In this document: positions 22,577 through 33,781 of the stretch, piece after piece
Layout: each line of letters opens with the position of its first letter
Position numbering within the stretch: the stretch's first letter is position 1
From: Aspidiotus rigidus
Lineage: Eukaryota > Arthropoda > Insecta > Hemiptera > Diaspididae
Direction: 5' to 3'
Assembly (NCBI GenBank): GCA_035079385.1
Contig: JAVHKY010000061.1
Location: forward strand, 434,001 to 498,000
DNA length: 64,000 nt
Program-made: the position numbers and the translations under genes
The notes under the pieces: generated by a model
Seen by the model: only the letters and a program-made list of their open reading frames with translations
What the model was told of the DNA's origin: nothing
Databases searched by the model: none

Positions 22577-23523
22577 ACGTGGAGCAAAACATGCAAACCG
22601 CAGAAAAAATGAAAAGACGACGAGCGCTTTCGGTTAAACAACCATCTTCAAGCCTGAAACGAAAGCAACTGACGAACAAAAGAGAAGAACGAGGTATTAA
22701 GATCGTCCAAACGAGAAATCACGGTGTGAGTCATAAACCAGTTCCGAACCATCCTTCAAGAAAGAGTTAATCACAATAAAACACCTGGCCAGAGTGAATG
22801 GGGTCAATGTCGATGTTGACGTGATGGTTCGGAGGAAAGTTACGAGGGGCCTCCTGGATTCCACCACCTCCCTCCCCCGAGACACGATCCGTGATCGCCG
22901 TTTGCGTTGGATCAGTCTCCCCTTCTTGGGGAAGTTCTCCCAGCAATTGGGTCGGGCTTTTCGTCCGTTTGGCTTCAGACCCGCGTTTTACAACCCTACC
23001 ACAGTCAAGAGGTTGTTTGTGAGACTGAAGGACCCCATACCTGTTGATGAGAGGAGTGGTGTGTATAAGTTGGAGTGTGAGGATTGTGGAGGCTTTTATA
23101 TTGGTGAGACCAGCCGCCAAATGAAAGTTCGAGTAGCTGAGCACCTGAAGTCTTGGAAGAAGGGACACTTGGGGGAGTCAGCTTTCGCCGATCACTTAAT
23201 AAACAATGGCCACAGCTTCCGAGAGGGATCCGAAAAGCTCCTCCATAAGGAGAATTCCTACCGTAAGCGTATCGCCCTCGAGAATATAGAGATAATTCGT
23301 CATCTCAACATTGACGGTATCACTGTACTCAATTCGTACATTCCGGAAGATGGCCTGATCGAACTGGTTTATGACTCACACCGTGATTTCTCGTTTGGAC
23401 GATCTTAATACCTCGTTCTTCTCTTTTGTTCGTCAGTTGCTTTCATTTCAGGCTTGAAGATGGTTGTTTAACCGAAAGCGCTCGTCGTCTTTTCATTTTT
23501 TCTGCGGTTTGCATGTTAAAACT
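22577..23523 (+). mobile_element. 5'-truncated Penelope-like element with inverted ends
   Basis: A GIY-YIG endonuclease domain is followed by a 3' segment (about 23343-23523) that recurs inverted upstream (about 22577-22760), with only a few differences. Penelope-like elements are known for inverted or tandem terminal segments of this sort. The reverse transcriptase is missing, so the copy is non-autonomous. Confidence 0.75.
22794..23408 (+). CDS. GIY-YIG endonuclease domain of a Penelope-like element
   Basis: 204 codons, uninterrupted. The nuclease motif is clear: VYKLECEDCGGFYIGETSRQ, containing a Cys-x2-Cys and the Tyr…Tyr-Ile-Gly core, followed by VRVAEH and FADHLINNGHSF, a block typical of these elements. 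The preceding RPFGFRPAFYNPTTVKRLFV linker is also characteristic. In the intact protein this domain follows a reverse transcriptase and nicks target DNA. The ORF starts at a GTG just inside the inverted repeat, so its N-terminus is a truncation point, not a true start. Confidence 0.85.
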   Translation: MNGVNVDVDVMVRRKVTRGLLDSTTSLPRDTIRDRRLRWISLPFLGKFSQQLGRAFRPFGFRPAFYNPTTVKRLFVRLKDPIPVDERSGVYKLECEDCGGFYIGETSRQMKVRVAEHLKSWKKGHLGESAFADHLINNGHSFREGSEKLLHKENSYRKRIALENIEIIRHLNIDGITVLNSYIPEDGLIELVYDSHRDFSFGRS

Positions 23524-23684
23524 TTTTTTCGAGAAAATCGTAGTTTTATGTTTCAATCTTTTGCTGTTAACGTACTTTTGCGAGAAAATGAACAGAAATA
23601 CTACATTTACTGGCGTTCCGATGAAAAAGAAAAATTTTTGAGATCAGTACATCAAAGAGCAGGTCTTCATCTACGAGAACACTA

Positions 23685-24052
23685 CTGAACAGCTATCCTG
23701 TTACAAAGATTCTATTACGTGATTCTTAGATACTTTTTAACGCTGAACACGAATCCGTTGTCCGTTTTTTGCTAGTACGTCACAATTTTTAGTAATCACG
23801 ATAAAAAAGTTCTCGTTTACTTGCCGCGCGTCGTCGCATCGACGATAGCAGCGTCGCTATCGAAAACGTTCGTTACGTTCGGCGACAGCGCGCGGCAAAT
23901 AGACAAGAATATTCGTTGATTACGAGAATATTTATCGTGATTACTAAAAATTGTGACGTGCTAGCAAAAAACGGACCACGGATTCGTGTTCAGCGTTGAA
24001 AAGTATCTCAAGAATCACGAAATAGAATCTTTGTGACAGGATAGCTGTTCAG
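23685..24052. mobile_element. Long-arm palindromic MITE, TA-flanked
   Basis: 368 bp with arms of about 150 bp starting CTGAACAGCTATCCTG and TA on both sides (23683-23684, 24053-24054). The arms stay paired through ACGTCACAATTTTTAGTAATC. The centre is CpG-rich, with GCCGCGCG and CGCGCGGC forming an extension of the stem. No ORF. Confidence 0.75.
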
Positions 24053-24244
24053 TAATGGAATCAATAGACTGGTACAGGAAAAAAAAAGGGGGAATTCCCA
24101 AACGAAAACGAGCTTGACAATTGGATCGTTTGCACCCTTCAGAAGAAACCGTTCCTCCAGCTCCATTTTTTTTTACGTTCCCCCTTTCTCCCCTGTACTC
24201 TTCAATAGTACACTCGAAAATGAAAAAAAACGGACATTCCCCGT

Positions 24245-24378
24245 TTTACCGACTTTTTACTTGTAAAAAGTGAGGTATTACACCCGACGCAAAGTATTCA
24301 GGGGGAGGGGGCAATGAATTTTCTCGACGTTTTGGAGGTCCTAGATCACTTCTACCCTAATAAGAAAATTTCAGGTTT

Positions 24379-24415
<37 letters not shown>

Positions 24416-26300
24416 ATTTTTTTGTCCACGCAACTCCTCAAAAACTACTGGTTGGATTCTCATGAAAAGTGGTCAAGTTGTAGTGGATTATCTGAAGTTG
24501 GGAATGTGAATTTTTTTCTTAGATTTCTCGAGTAGTTGAGTAACTCTCAATTTTCCTCGAATTTCTTAGTGTTGTTTCTCAAAAAATATCAATCTTATTA
24601 TCTTCATATCACTACATTACGTCATAGTTTATTCAATCTTATTGCTCTGTAATTTTTGTATCGGTTGGACTAGTGGTTCTTGAGTAAATCTCAAAATATA
24701 CGTGTTCCACGTATAGAGCCGTAAGAGCTAAATCTCGCTTATTCAATTTATTTGAGTTCGTTTGCCACGTGCAAAGTCATATATATTACTAACGTAACAA
24801 GTTGTGCATCTTCCTATCACGGTATAAGATGAAGAGGTAATGACACAACGCTAAAATCGTGTCCGCAGTTTTGAAGTTGTACGTACAAACTTCCGCTAGG
24901 TTTGCAGCGAACACTCGGGCTGTTTCCCTGTTCCTTCTACACCCCACCTGCGCCGAGACGTTACCGTTGGTACCCTAGTATTGATGAAATTTCCAAGGAT
25001 TATAAAAAATCCAAGAATTTACTTAGAAGGGTGATTCTTTCAAAATTTTATAGAGTAGATTAAATGGTATTTTTATGCCAAATATGAAATGCATCGGCTG
25101 ATTCCTGATCCTGCAATAAATTTTTGAAAGTAGCGGCGTTCCCATAAGACTCTGTACATTAGCCATCACTTTCATCACGAGCGCTGCGCTCGGGATGTTC
25201 AGAACTACTTCAAAATCACGGACAGCGTTTACCACAGTCAGAATACGTTCGTGTCACTACCTCTTCATCTTATACCGTGCTTCCTATATACGCAATGAAT
25301 ACAAAAAAATGTAACGAAATTTATCACTGTAGGCGCGCAGCGTCGCATTGCTTATGCTCTTATGGGAGAAATACACGTAAAAAGTATGTTTAGAAACTGC
25401 GTGTTATCTCCAAAAATCGATCGACACCTACCTATTTTTTCTTTTGAATATTAAAGACGAGGCTTCCAGCTTTTTTTTAAGCCATACATGAATATAATCG
25501 GTTCATTAGAATTTTAGAAATTAAAATTTGAAAAATACGTTTTCTCCATTGTCAGCCAGCTATTTCCAAAAAACTCGTGAGCAATGCTACGCCAGCGCTC
25601 AACATTCATGTTCCGTGGCAACAACATGAAACTGCGCGAGTTACTCAACTTGGTGTTCTATACGACTTTGGCCACGTGGTTAAAGCATCATACACCTATT
25701 GGCTACAAAAACTTCTCATTACCAGTCATATATGATTGAAAAAATTCGACGTTTATTGGATACGTTAAACAAACGTTGCACGTAAGCGATGGATTGAATA
25801 TTGGCCGTGTATTTTATAATTACTGCGTTATGCAGGTATACATGATTTTTTTTTTTTTTTTTTTTCTTCTACATTATCGCAATAGGCTCGTAGCCTGAAC
25901 ACTGGGGAGTAATGTTGAAATTCAGGTAAAGACAAAGTGGAAGTTTCATTGCCCATTTCAATTTTCCTCATCTATGTTTTGATTTTTGTCATTATCGACT
26001 TTATATCTTACTGTACCTATTTTTGGAAATGGACAGTTAGGTTAATACTTTAAGATTCTTCTAAATCACCTAAGTTTTATATTTTAATTTTAATAGAACC
26101 CATTAAAAAGATTAGAAATGAATTGAACAATAGAAGAGAAAGTGGAATACCTTAAATCATTATTATCACAATCAGCTTATAACTGAGAAACAATGAAGTT
26201 TAGGTATGGGGAGCATGTGTAAATGATTTTATAGCAAATTATTGAAAAGTCGGTGATGCTTACGCTTCTGCGTGAGCTTTTTTTCCCTGTACCCTTTTAT
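24245..26300. repeat. Interspersed repeat family R, copy 1
   Basis: Begins near ACCGACTTTT and ends near AAAAGTCGGTGATGCTTACG, so it may have short inverted ends. It shares long stretches with 30865-33113 and, for the 3' part, 59735-60190. Interrupted by a 462-bp MITE and containing a (TA)n run (24381-24414). No coding sequence recognised. Confidence 0.65.
24818..25279 (+). mobile_element. 462-bp hAT-like MITE, copy 1
   Basis: Inverted ends of about 28 bp start CACGGTATAAGATGAAGAGG. CTTCCTAT is duplicated exactly on both sides (24810-24817 and 25280-25287). The 8-bp duplication and CA…TG ends fit the hAT superfamily. It inserted into repeat family R. Confidence 0.9.
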
Positions 26301-26545
26301 GCATGTGGTGTAGAGATCTAAAGGTTTGATGTTAATTTAGTTTTAAAAAAAAATACGCTCCCGACGGAAAAATGTGTAATGACATTATTTATGTGAGTTT
26401 TAGTGCTCTAGCAAATTTGTTTGAAAAGTTTTTCGATAGAATCAAAATGAAGCAAGATAGAAACGAAATAAGGATTCGCGCCACTACTTTCACCCTCTAG
26501 GGGACGACGCGGGCACAGACTCCGTGGAATTTTCAGCATCTAATA

Positions 26546-27481
26546 TCTAATATATAAAATAAAACGTCTGTCTGTTCGTCCATAACTTTCGAACGCCTTC
26601 ACCTATCGACCTGGGATTTTTTTTGAAAAATTTCGTTTTTTCTGGGTCAGGTTCTTATAAATACATTTCGATGTTTTGACTCCCTGAAGGTGGAGTAGGG
26701 GGCGACAAAATTAGGAAAAACGGGCATTATCGAGTACTGAAATTGCTTTGCGCTGTACGTTAGACCTAGGCGCGTTGAGTGGCGCAGTTTCGAAAATTGA
26801 ATTATTGTGATAACTCGAGTATAACTCATTTTTATGAAAAATTGAAGAGAACAAAAATTGTAGCCCCTGTAATTTCCTTTCGAATGAGCCCGGTTCCAGA
26901 TTTTTAGGAGGAAATTTTGTGACTACAGTATTCGCTGTACTTCCATACTAAGTAAGTTATTTTATTCACAGTTTTAAAAACACCTACATAAAGGATTTTA
27001 CATCCGGTATCTCATACAAGAACCAATGTCTAGACACGGTGCGCACTGCTGCGCGTATGGGCTAGCGGAAATGACCCTTTTTTTTACCTGTTGTCCGTGT
27101 GTTTTCTTAGGGACTGGCAAAATGTCAATGGATTTGTCTGTATTCTGCTGCGATGAATACAGGCTTCACGCGTTAAGTCAGCTCTCAAGTGAATTAGTGT
27201 GTAAAAAATTTAATTTGGTGATTTTATTTTTGTGCGACTCGGAACTTTGATATTTTATAAGTACAGTCGCAGTTTTTGGTGTCTATTTTCTTATTTTTGA
27301 ACTGAATAGTTGTGAATTTTGCAAAACTCTTTCCACTGTTTCTTTTTTAAAAATTCATCTGAATTCCAAGATACCTACAAAACACACATACCTACAAGAT
27401 ACAGATACCTATAAAACACAGATATCTACTCAACACACAGCTAGCGGTCAGGCGCGCCGGAGGCGCGTCGCCAACCGCTAG
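26546..27481 (+). mobile_element. Non-autonomous Helitron
   Basis: Starts 5'-TC (TCTAATATATAAAATAAAAC, then GTCTGTCTG) preceded by A, and ends CTAG followed by T. A GC hairpin CGCGCC-GGA-GGCGCG sits 10 bases before CTAG, the usual Helitron 3' arrangement. About 936 bp; no helicase gene recognised. Confidence 0.65.
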
Positions 27482-27603
27482 TATTGTATAGAATACATAA
27501 TTAGATGTATGTATATTAAAAATTTCAGCTTTCCATCTTTCTTTCTTTTTTCAAGATCTAATTTCCGTGGACTACAATATTTATTTGTACTACTAAGTGC
27601 ACA

Positions 27604-28740
27604 TAAACAATCTTTTTCAAGGTAATTCTAAAAGCGCTGAAAACAAAAACCGCGGAAAAAGACGTGCTCATTCTCTTCAGCATTCCGTGCATTCTTCAGT
27701 CGGACGATGGGCGTGAATTCTGCGATGTAATTATCAGTAGTCTACAGACAATGTGGCCTGAACTAAAAATCGTGCATGGAAAATTCCGCCGGCAGAGAAG
27801 CGTCAAGAGAGCCAACAAGGACATTAAAGAGATGCTGTACGCATGGATGCGAGATGATAATAATACTTCAAAATGGGCCCACGGTCTCAGGTTTATTCAA
27901 CTGATGAAAAACGGAAAGCTCCACGCTGGGATATAATACAGCCCTTATTAGGCTCTGTTTGGAAGCCCCGCAAGAAATGGTTTTGAGAACACATCATTAC
28001 CTAAAGTGAAGATTAACAAGAGATCTTGAAAAAGCTTTGGTAGAAATGGGTCAAATGTAGAACATAAAGGACAAAGAAGAAGCTAAAAATATTGACTCTA
28101 ATCTCAAGAAAGAAGTACAAGGGGAAGTACAAAAAAAAAGAGGAGTTTTCGACTGAATCACTAAAAAGGAAGAGGGAAAGCATACTGAGAGAAAAACAAG
28201 ATGCGCGCACTTGTTTGGAGAAGCAAGCATAGAGGATGAAGTAAACATTCCAGATCCTGACAATGGTTTAACCATCAGAATATCCATTCCCAATGTTGAC
28301 CATAGTAAAATGGACACTAGGTAATGTATGAGGTTTCATCTGTATATTTTCTGTCATGTAATGAATTACACGTCATTTCTCCTATCTTAATTTCCAGATC
28401 AGTATTGGTACGCGTTATGGTAAAAACTGAAGACGGCTTTGATGAACTTGTAATAAAGAATGGTAGATTACGTCAATTGTACACGAGGACACATTTTTCT
28501 GTATCTTAAGAAACTCTCATTCATGAGGAAGACATACCGCAAACCACTATTTCTCTCAGATCTGCGGCAAGTAAAGAATCTCAAGAAACCAGTGGACATG
28601 GACAAGGATTTGTGAGGTGTAATTGTCCCCGCAAATGTACAACAAATCAGTGTCCACGTTTTCAAAAAATAAGATTACTGTGTACATCGAAGTGTCACCC
28701 GAGTTCATTTTCCCCTACGCATTATATTAATTTACATAAC
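27604..28740 (+). pseudogene. KRBA2-like integrase gene, decayed copy A
   Basis: The reading starts VILKALKTKTAEKDV, continues through CILQSDDGREFCD (second catalytic Asp region) and RSVKRANKDIKEMLYAWM, where the expected catalytic Glu is Lys. Stops and frameshifts follow (27935-28250). A conserved strand ISIPNVDHSKMDTR is interrupted by an intron (about 28321-28397, ACTAG|GTAATG … TTTCCAG), then SVLVRVMVKTEDGF. The C-terminal Cys-rich module (GQGFVRCNC…KC…LLCTSKCH, about 28600-28710) is clear. The family resembles KRBA2/SCAND3-related, Ginger- or IS3EU-type transposases; this copy is inactive. Confidence 0.75.
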
Positions 28741-29358
28741 ATATATTTTAAACATTTTGCCTGAAATTTTTCTGTGATTTTATAAGTGTTCAGTCAAGTC
28801 TTGAATCTCCTAGACGATTAATAAGTAACCTAAGTACTTGATAAAAATGACCTGTTGGGAAATATCATTTTTGCAACAAATGGGGCAATATTGCCATTTT
28901 TTTAGCGTTCTGATTGGTCAAATTTCAAAAAGTGAGTGTAGTCAGTTGTTCTGCCAAGAATTTGGCAAAATGTCAGTCATATGGCATCAATTTTTCCCAT
29001 CGGGGAATATCATTTTACCAACACTCATAAATAGCTTAGTATATTTAGACATTGCCGGAATTCACAAAGTGCCTGTAACAGATGTGAGGTGGAATCAAGA
29101 AATAGGGTTAACGACCAAAACCAAAAATTTCGTGACGAAGAGTTGAAAATTCCGACAGGCATTTCACAACTTACATACGCGTCAAGCATTTTTGTTTATA
29201 CTCTGAAGGAGGTCTATTACGTGCACTATAATCAGTACCATTTTGGAAAGAACGTGAAATTATTGTCATGAAAGGAAAAATGAATTTTTGGTTTTTCACC
29301 CTATTTCCTTACTCCACTTCACATTTGATAAAAATTGCGCTGGATTCACCAAACTTAC
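28741..29358. other. Intron 3 next to exon 3; no gene seen
   Basis: AT-rich; holds the exon 3 donor and nothing else that I recognise. Confidence 0.5.
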
Positions 29359-29505
29359 TTGTTTCCATTTGTGAGTTGGGTCAACGTGTGAATGCAGTTT
29401 ACAGCTTTCTTTTTCTTTCAAAATAGAAGAATGTACCTTTCTATAAGTCACCTGGCAAATGCCACAAATATCTGTTTCTTCAGTCTCCATAGGTGTAATT
29501 TGAAA
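29359..29505 (-). CDS. Mtp: Large lipid transfer protein (Mtp-like), exon 3
   Basis: 147 nt, exactly 49 codons. The acceptor is CTTTTCAG and the donor GTAAGT; both are strong. The residues include ETDICGICQVTYRKV and ILKEKESCK, the E-x-D-x-x-G-x-C-x-x-x-Y … C pattern found in the N-terminal barrel of large lipid transfer proteins (microsomal triglyceride transfer protein, vitellogenin, apolipophorin), where the two distant Cys form a disulfide. It joins exons 2 and 4 in phase 0. Together with exon 2 this is the most diagnostic part of the gene. Confidence 0.75.
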
Positions 29506-30864
29506 CTGAAAAGAATATTGCACAAAAAAAAATGTTTTACAGATTTCATAAATGATTCAACTTGAGGCAAGAATTATATAAGATACTAGCCGCTTGCGGC
29601 GTGGCTTGACGGCTGGGCCTGCGGTGCCCACACAGACTCGCGCTCTGCACTTGCTGTAACTTGGAACACTGACTAGCTCGCAACTTGCTCTTTGCGCTCG
29701 CTGAAACTCTTGACAGATACCTCCATGATGGACTCGTGCTTCATACGTGTCACTAGCAAGTGTATGGGTGTTATTTGGCACACCTATCTTTTCTGAAAAT
29801 TTGTATTTTTCATCGAATTTTCATTTCAATAATAACATAAAATTAAAATCCGAGGAATTGTATTTACCAGTCGGCACACCCATGCACAAAGGTCTAGTGA
29901 CGCCTCACCTTCATCGCACACACGAGCAAATTCTGACTTCCAAGAGCTCATAACAGTTGAGCTTTCAATAGTCATATATTTTTGCAGTACACACACACAC
30001 ACACACACACACACTACCCACACACAGTTCAAAACTCAAACAACAAACAGCCCGCTGGCAGAAGTAGTTCTGTCCTACTCTGTCAAGACCAAGTCAAGGG
30101 TTTCTGACCGACCAGATTATTTTTTGAGACAAAAAGAGTAGTTCCTATTTTTTAATCGTACAAGCAAAAAAAAAAAAAAAAAAAAAAAGTCGCACACGTA
30201 AAAATTGAGTACTAAAAGTATTGTTTTGTTGACAAAACGGTAAAAAATATTTGTAGTACGTTTAGTACTAATTCTTGAAAAAAAGAGTACATTTGCGAAT
30301 TTTGACAGAAAAGAAAGAGTACTCTTTTTTCCTCTGCAAAAGAGTACCTGTACTCTTCAAAAAAGTACATCTGGTCACCCTGAAAACACAAGGACCTACA
30401 AAATAGTGAAATTTCATAACTCACAAAAAGCCGAAGCTAGATGCGAGCAAGAATCAGTACAGTCGATAAAAAAATATCTACGTGTCCAACATGATCAAAT
30501 ATATTTTAAAACACGCATGCATCGTAAGTACGTTTTTGCGAAACGATTTTCAGTGACGTAGGTAACGATTTTCAGCGTTAGCACCACAGCACGGAGCGTG
30601 TGAAAAAAAACGAAATAACGATCTTTTATACACGGAAAACCGTTGCGAAAAAACTATGACGTAAACATGCCGCACGAAAACGTATACTTCCGATGTACAA
30701 ATTTGTCTTCAAAGTATTTGTGTTTTAAAGCCTTGTACACTACAAGTGTTGTAGGTGAGTCTTTATAACTCGTACATACTTTGCTTCACTCGCTTTGCTC
30801 GTTCCGCAAACGTATGTACTCGTTATGAAAAGACTCACCTACGCCACATGTACTATAAATAGCC
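29506..30864. other. Intron 2 segment: microsatellite and hairpins
   Basis: A GC-richer stretch (29585-29760) starting CTAGCCGC might be the end of a reverse-oriented Helitron, but no partner end was found. An (AC)n run lies at 29988-30016 and an A-run near 30165-30188. A foldback with GTAGGTGAGTCTTTATAACT arms occupies 30751-30842. No gene. Confidence 0.5.
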
Positions 30865-30987
30865 ATTACCGACTTTTCAAACGAAAAGTCAGGTACCTAT
30901 TACTCCGACACAATTGTGACGGCAAAGCCCGGGAAAGAATTTCCTCGACGTTTTAGAGGTACTAGATCATCCTGAGACTAATGTATA

Positions 30988-32020
30988 TGTTACCATTAAT
31001 GTCTTGAAAAACAATAATGTGTACAATAACTAGATAACGTATACAATAACGTACTATATTGGGTAGAGTATAAAATTCAGAAAATTGTGAGTACATTAAC
31101 TAGGTATAGTTTACATTATCTAAGAATTGTATACGGTCGCGGGTAGCAAACCGTTAAACTATAAAAATCAGCGGAGAACGGTGAGTATAAAAAGTTATTC
31201 TTTGTCATGTACATTTAATGGTGTCGTAATAAGATTGGTGATTAAAAAAAATTATTTATTGCAGCAAGAAGTCGAATTGTGACATTTTGAGTTGCACAAG
31301 ATTCCATGTTTCACGCACAGGCATCTTTTTGTATTGCACTTCTTTGTGCAGTGACATCGCACAAATCCCACCGTTGCCAACGGCCTGAGCTGAGGCTACT
31401 GAACGAACGGAAGTTTCGGGAGCATGAGTAGGGACGTCATCAACGGTGAGAGACGATTTGCGTTCACATAAGGCACACACAGACAGATGGGATTGAATTT
31501 CACAGCCGCACAAAGAGCAATCAGACTTTTTGGAAGAGCTTGTATGCTGCTCGGTGTTTTCAGCGGGCTCTTTTCTTAGCACCACTTCTCAAAATTTTAA
31601 CTTTCCGAACGTACTCAGCATATTTCTCTGCTGAACGCAGAATTATGATTCTTAATTAGGCTTTTCACAGCCTCGTCAAATTTCAATTTCATTTCACTTT
31701 TTTTCTCCATTTTAGATGAAGAACATCAACAGATAAGATATTAATACAGAATACTATTGAAACCGCCGTGAAAGAAATCAGTCGTTATCATGAGGAAGTT
31801 TCATGCTGGAACCTGATGAGAGTTTTCTCTATCTCCATAACGTACAACTGTGAATTTTGTGAAGTTTCTACATTAACGGTTTGCCGCCAGTTACCGTTTA
31901 CAATAACTAGATAAAGTACATTATTCTCTTCAGTTGTCTACATTACCTCCTCACTTCAGTTAATGTAAAGAACTACTAGTTATTGTAGACAATACCTGAT
32001 TTAAGACATTAACGGTAACA
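30988..32020 (-). mobile_element. Core-deleted KRBA2-like transposon with TIRs
   Basis: 1033 bp with inverted ends TGTTACC(A/G)TTAATGTCTT continuing, with gaps, for about 50 bp to CAATAACTAG. TATA flanks both sides (30984-30987, 32021-32024). It lies in repeat R; the paralogous stretch near 24330-24430 lacks it and has a TA run at the same point. Inside is a minus-strand pseudogene with only the N-terminal and C-terminal parts of the transposase. Termini starting TGT fit integrase-related DNA transposons. Confidence 0.75.
31252..31710 (-). pseudogene. KRBA2-like transposase lacking its catalytic core, copy B
   Basis: From an ATG at 31708-31710 the reading runs MEKKSEMKLKFDEAVKSLI, then, after a frame change, AEKYAEYVRKVKILRSGAKK. 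After two or more stops the C-terminal Cys-rich module is in good order: GFVRCHCTKKCNTKRCLC, then HGILCNSKCHNSTSCCNK and a stop at 31252-31254. No DDE integrase core fits between them. The longest ORF of this interval (31256-31585) is in a different frame and is not the real reading. Confidence 0.7.
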
Positions 32021-33113
32021 TATATAAACGTTTTTTTTTGGTCCACGCAACTCCTCAAAAACTACTGGTTGTATTCTTGTCAAGTTTGGTCAAGTTGTAG
32101 TGGGTTATCTGAAGTTGGGCATGTGCATTTTTTTCTGAGATTGGATGAGTAGTTGAGTAATCCTCGATTTTCCTCAAATTTCTTAGTGTTGTTTATCAAA
32201 GAATATCAATCTTATTATCTTCATATCATTGCATTACCTCATAGTGGATTCAATCTTATTGCTCTGTAATTTTTGTATCGATTGAACAAGTGATTCTTGA
32301 GTAAATCTCAAAATATAAGTATTCCACGTATAGAGCCGTAAGAGCTGAATCTCGCTTGTTTATTTTATTCGAGTCCTTTCGCCCGATGGTACTTTTGATG
32401 CATTGTACACCTATTGGCTGTAAAAACTTATCATTATCCGTCATACATGATTGAAAAAATTCGACGTTTATTGGGTACGTTAAACAACGTTGCACTTAAC
32501 CGATGGATTAAATAATTAGCCGTGTATTTTATAATAATTACTGATTTATGTAGGTATGCATAGCATTTTTTTTTTTCTACGTTATCGCAATGGCTCGTAG
32601 CCTGAACACTGAGGAGTAATGAAATTTAGGTAAAGGAAGACAAGTGGAAGTTTTATTGGCCATTTCAATTTTCCTCATCTATGTTTTGATTTTCGTAATT
32701 ATCGACTTCATATATCTCACAGTCTTTCTGGAAATGGACATTCAGGTTAATACTTTGAGATTCTTTTAAATCACCGAAGTTTTATATTTAAATTTTAATA
32801 GAGCCATGTTCCGTTCCCATTCTTCTATTTAGAGTTTAATTTATGTATGGGGAGAGAAAGCTATCAATCGACACCTTTTTGAGTTATTTCCCATGAATAC
32901 CTGTATTTGAAAATTATAAAATTACCTATTAAAAAGGTTAGAAATGAATTGAACAATAAAAGAGTAAGTGGAATACCTTACATTGTTATTATCACAATCA
33001 GCTCCTAACTAAGAAACTATGAAGTTTAGATATGGGGGGCATGTGTAAATTTTTTTATAGCAAATATTATTGAAAAGTCGGTGATGCTTACGCTGCTGCG
33101 TGAGCTTTTTTTA

Positions 33114-33781
33114 GAATGTAACCGCTGCTGTAGCAGTCGGTATTGTACGTTTCTCTTCTTTAATTTCATTCAGTTTCTGGGCACTTATTACGCGATCACC
33201 CGATTAAAATCCGTGAGCGCCGTCACGTTTATATTACCCCATTCAACGCCATGTCTTGAAGTATCGATAAAACTGTGATAAAATTCTTTACCACATTTGT
33301 CGGTCGGTCGTAATAAGTGCCCTGTTCTCATCTGAAGATGATTGTTTACTGATTGAAACTGGTCGCAATAAATTATTAATACAATTTTGCAACATTTATC
33401 TTGAATACTTGGATAATGGATTGTAAGGTTTGGGCTGAAATTCATAAAATTTGTCACTCAATGAGAAGCCAAATTTATCGAAAAGAATAGCGTTTCATCA
33501 TCCAAAGATTTGATTTTCTTTCAAGTTTCAAAAAATAGTATGAAACTGAACATGACTTTCATCAGTTTAATAAATAGAATGTGGTCTTTGCAACTCGTCA
33601 TACTTAATAATAAAGAAAAGAACTTTAGAGAGATGCACAAAAAATTATATTTTCTCCCTTGGAAAATATAATTTTTTGTGCATCTCTGTAAAGTTTTGAT
33701 CAGTTTCTTTTTTTGGAAAAGTACTTGCAGGGACGTCAATTTTTTCTTTGCAATTGTGTATTGTGTACAACTAGATGTTTT
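33114..33781. other. Intron 2 segment with a small hairpin; no gene
   Basis: A strong hairpin with arms GAGATGCACAAAAAATTATA lies at about 33630-33690. Otherwise nothing recognisable. Confidence 0.5.

Larger units (their letters stand above)
30865..33113. repeat. Interspersed repeat family R, copy 2
   Basis: Same family as 24245-26300 (shared CCACGCAACTCCTCAAAAAC, GTAGCCTGAACACTG and GTCGGTGATGCTTACGCT blocks). It is split by a KRBA2-like transposon derivative at 30988-32020; the other copy supplies the uninterrupted arrangement. Confidence 0.7.

Noticed and set aside
25023..25235. 70-codon ORF conserved with 50504-50716
   Set aside because: Both lie inside the near-identical 462-bp MITE copies; conservation reflects recent copying, not coding selection.
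29585..29760. Second Helitron on the minus strand ending CTAG near 29586
   Set aside because: Only one plausible end; no matching TC start or clean hairpin spacing found.
31256..31585. 109-codon minus-strand ORF with Cys-x2-Cys pairs
   Set aside because: The recognisable KRBA2-like Cys module is in another frame of the same strand; this ORF is a shadow.
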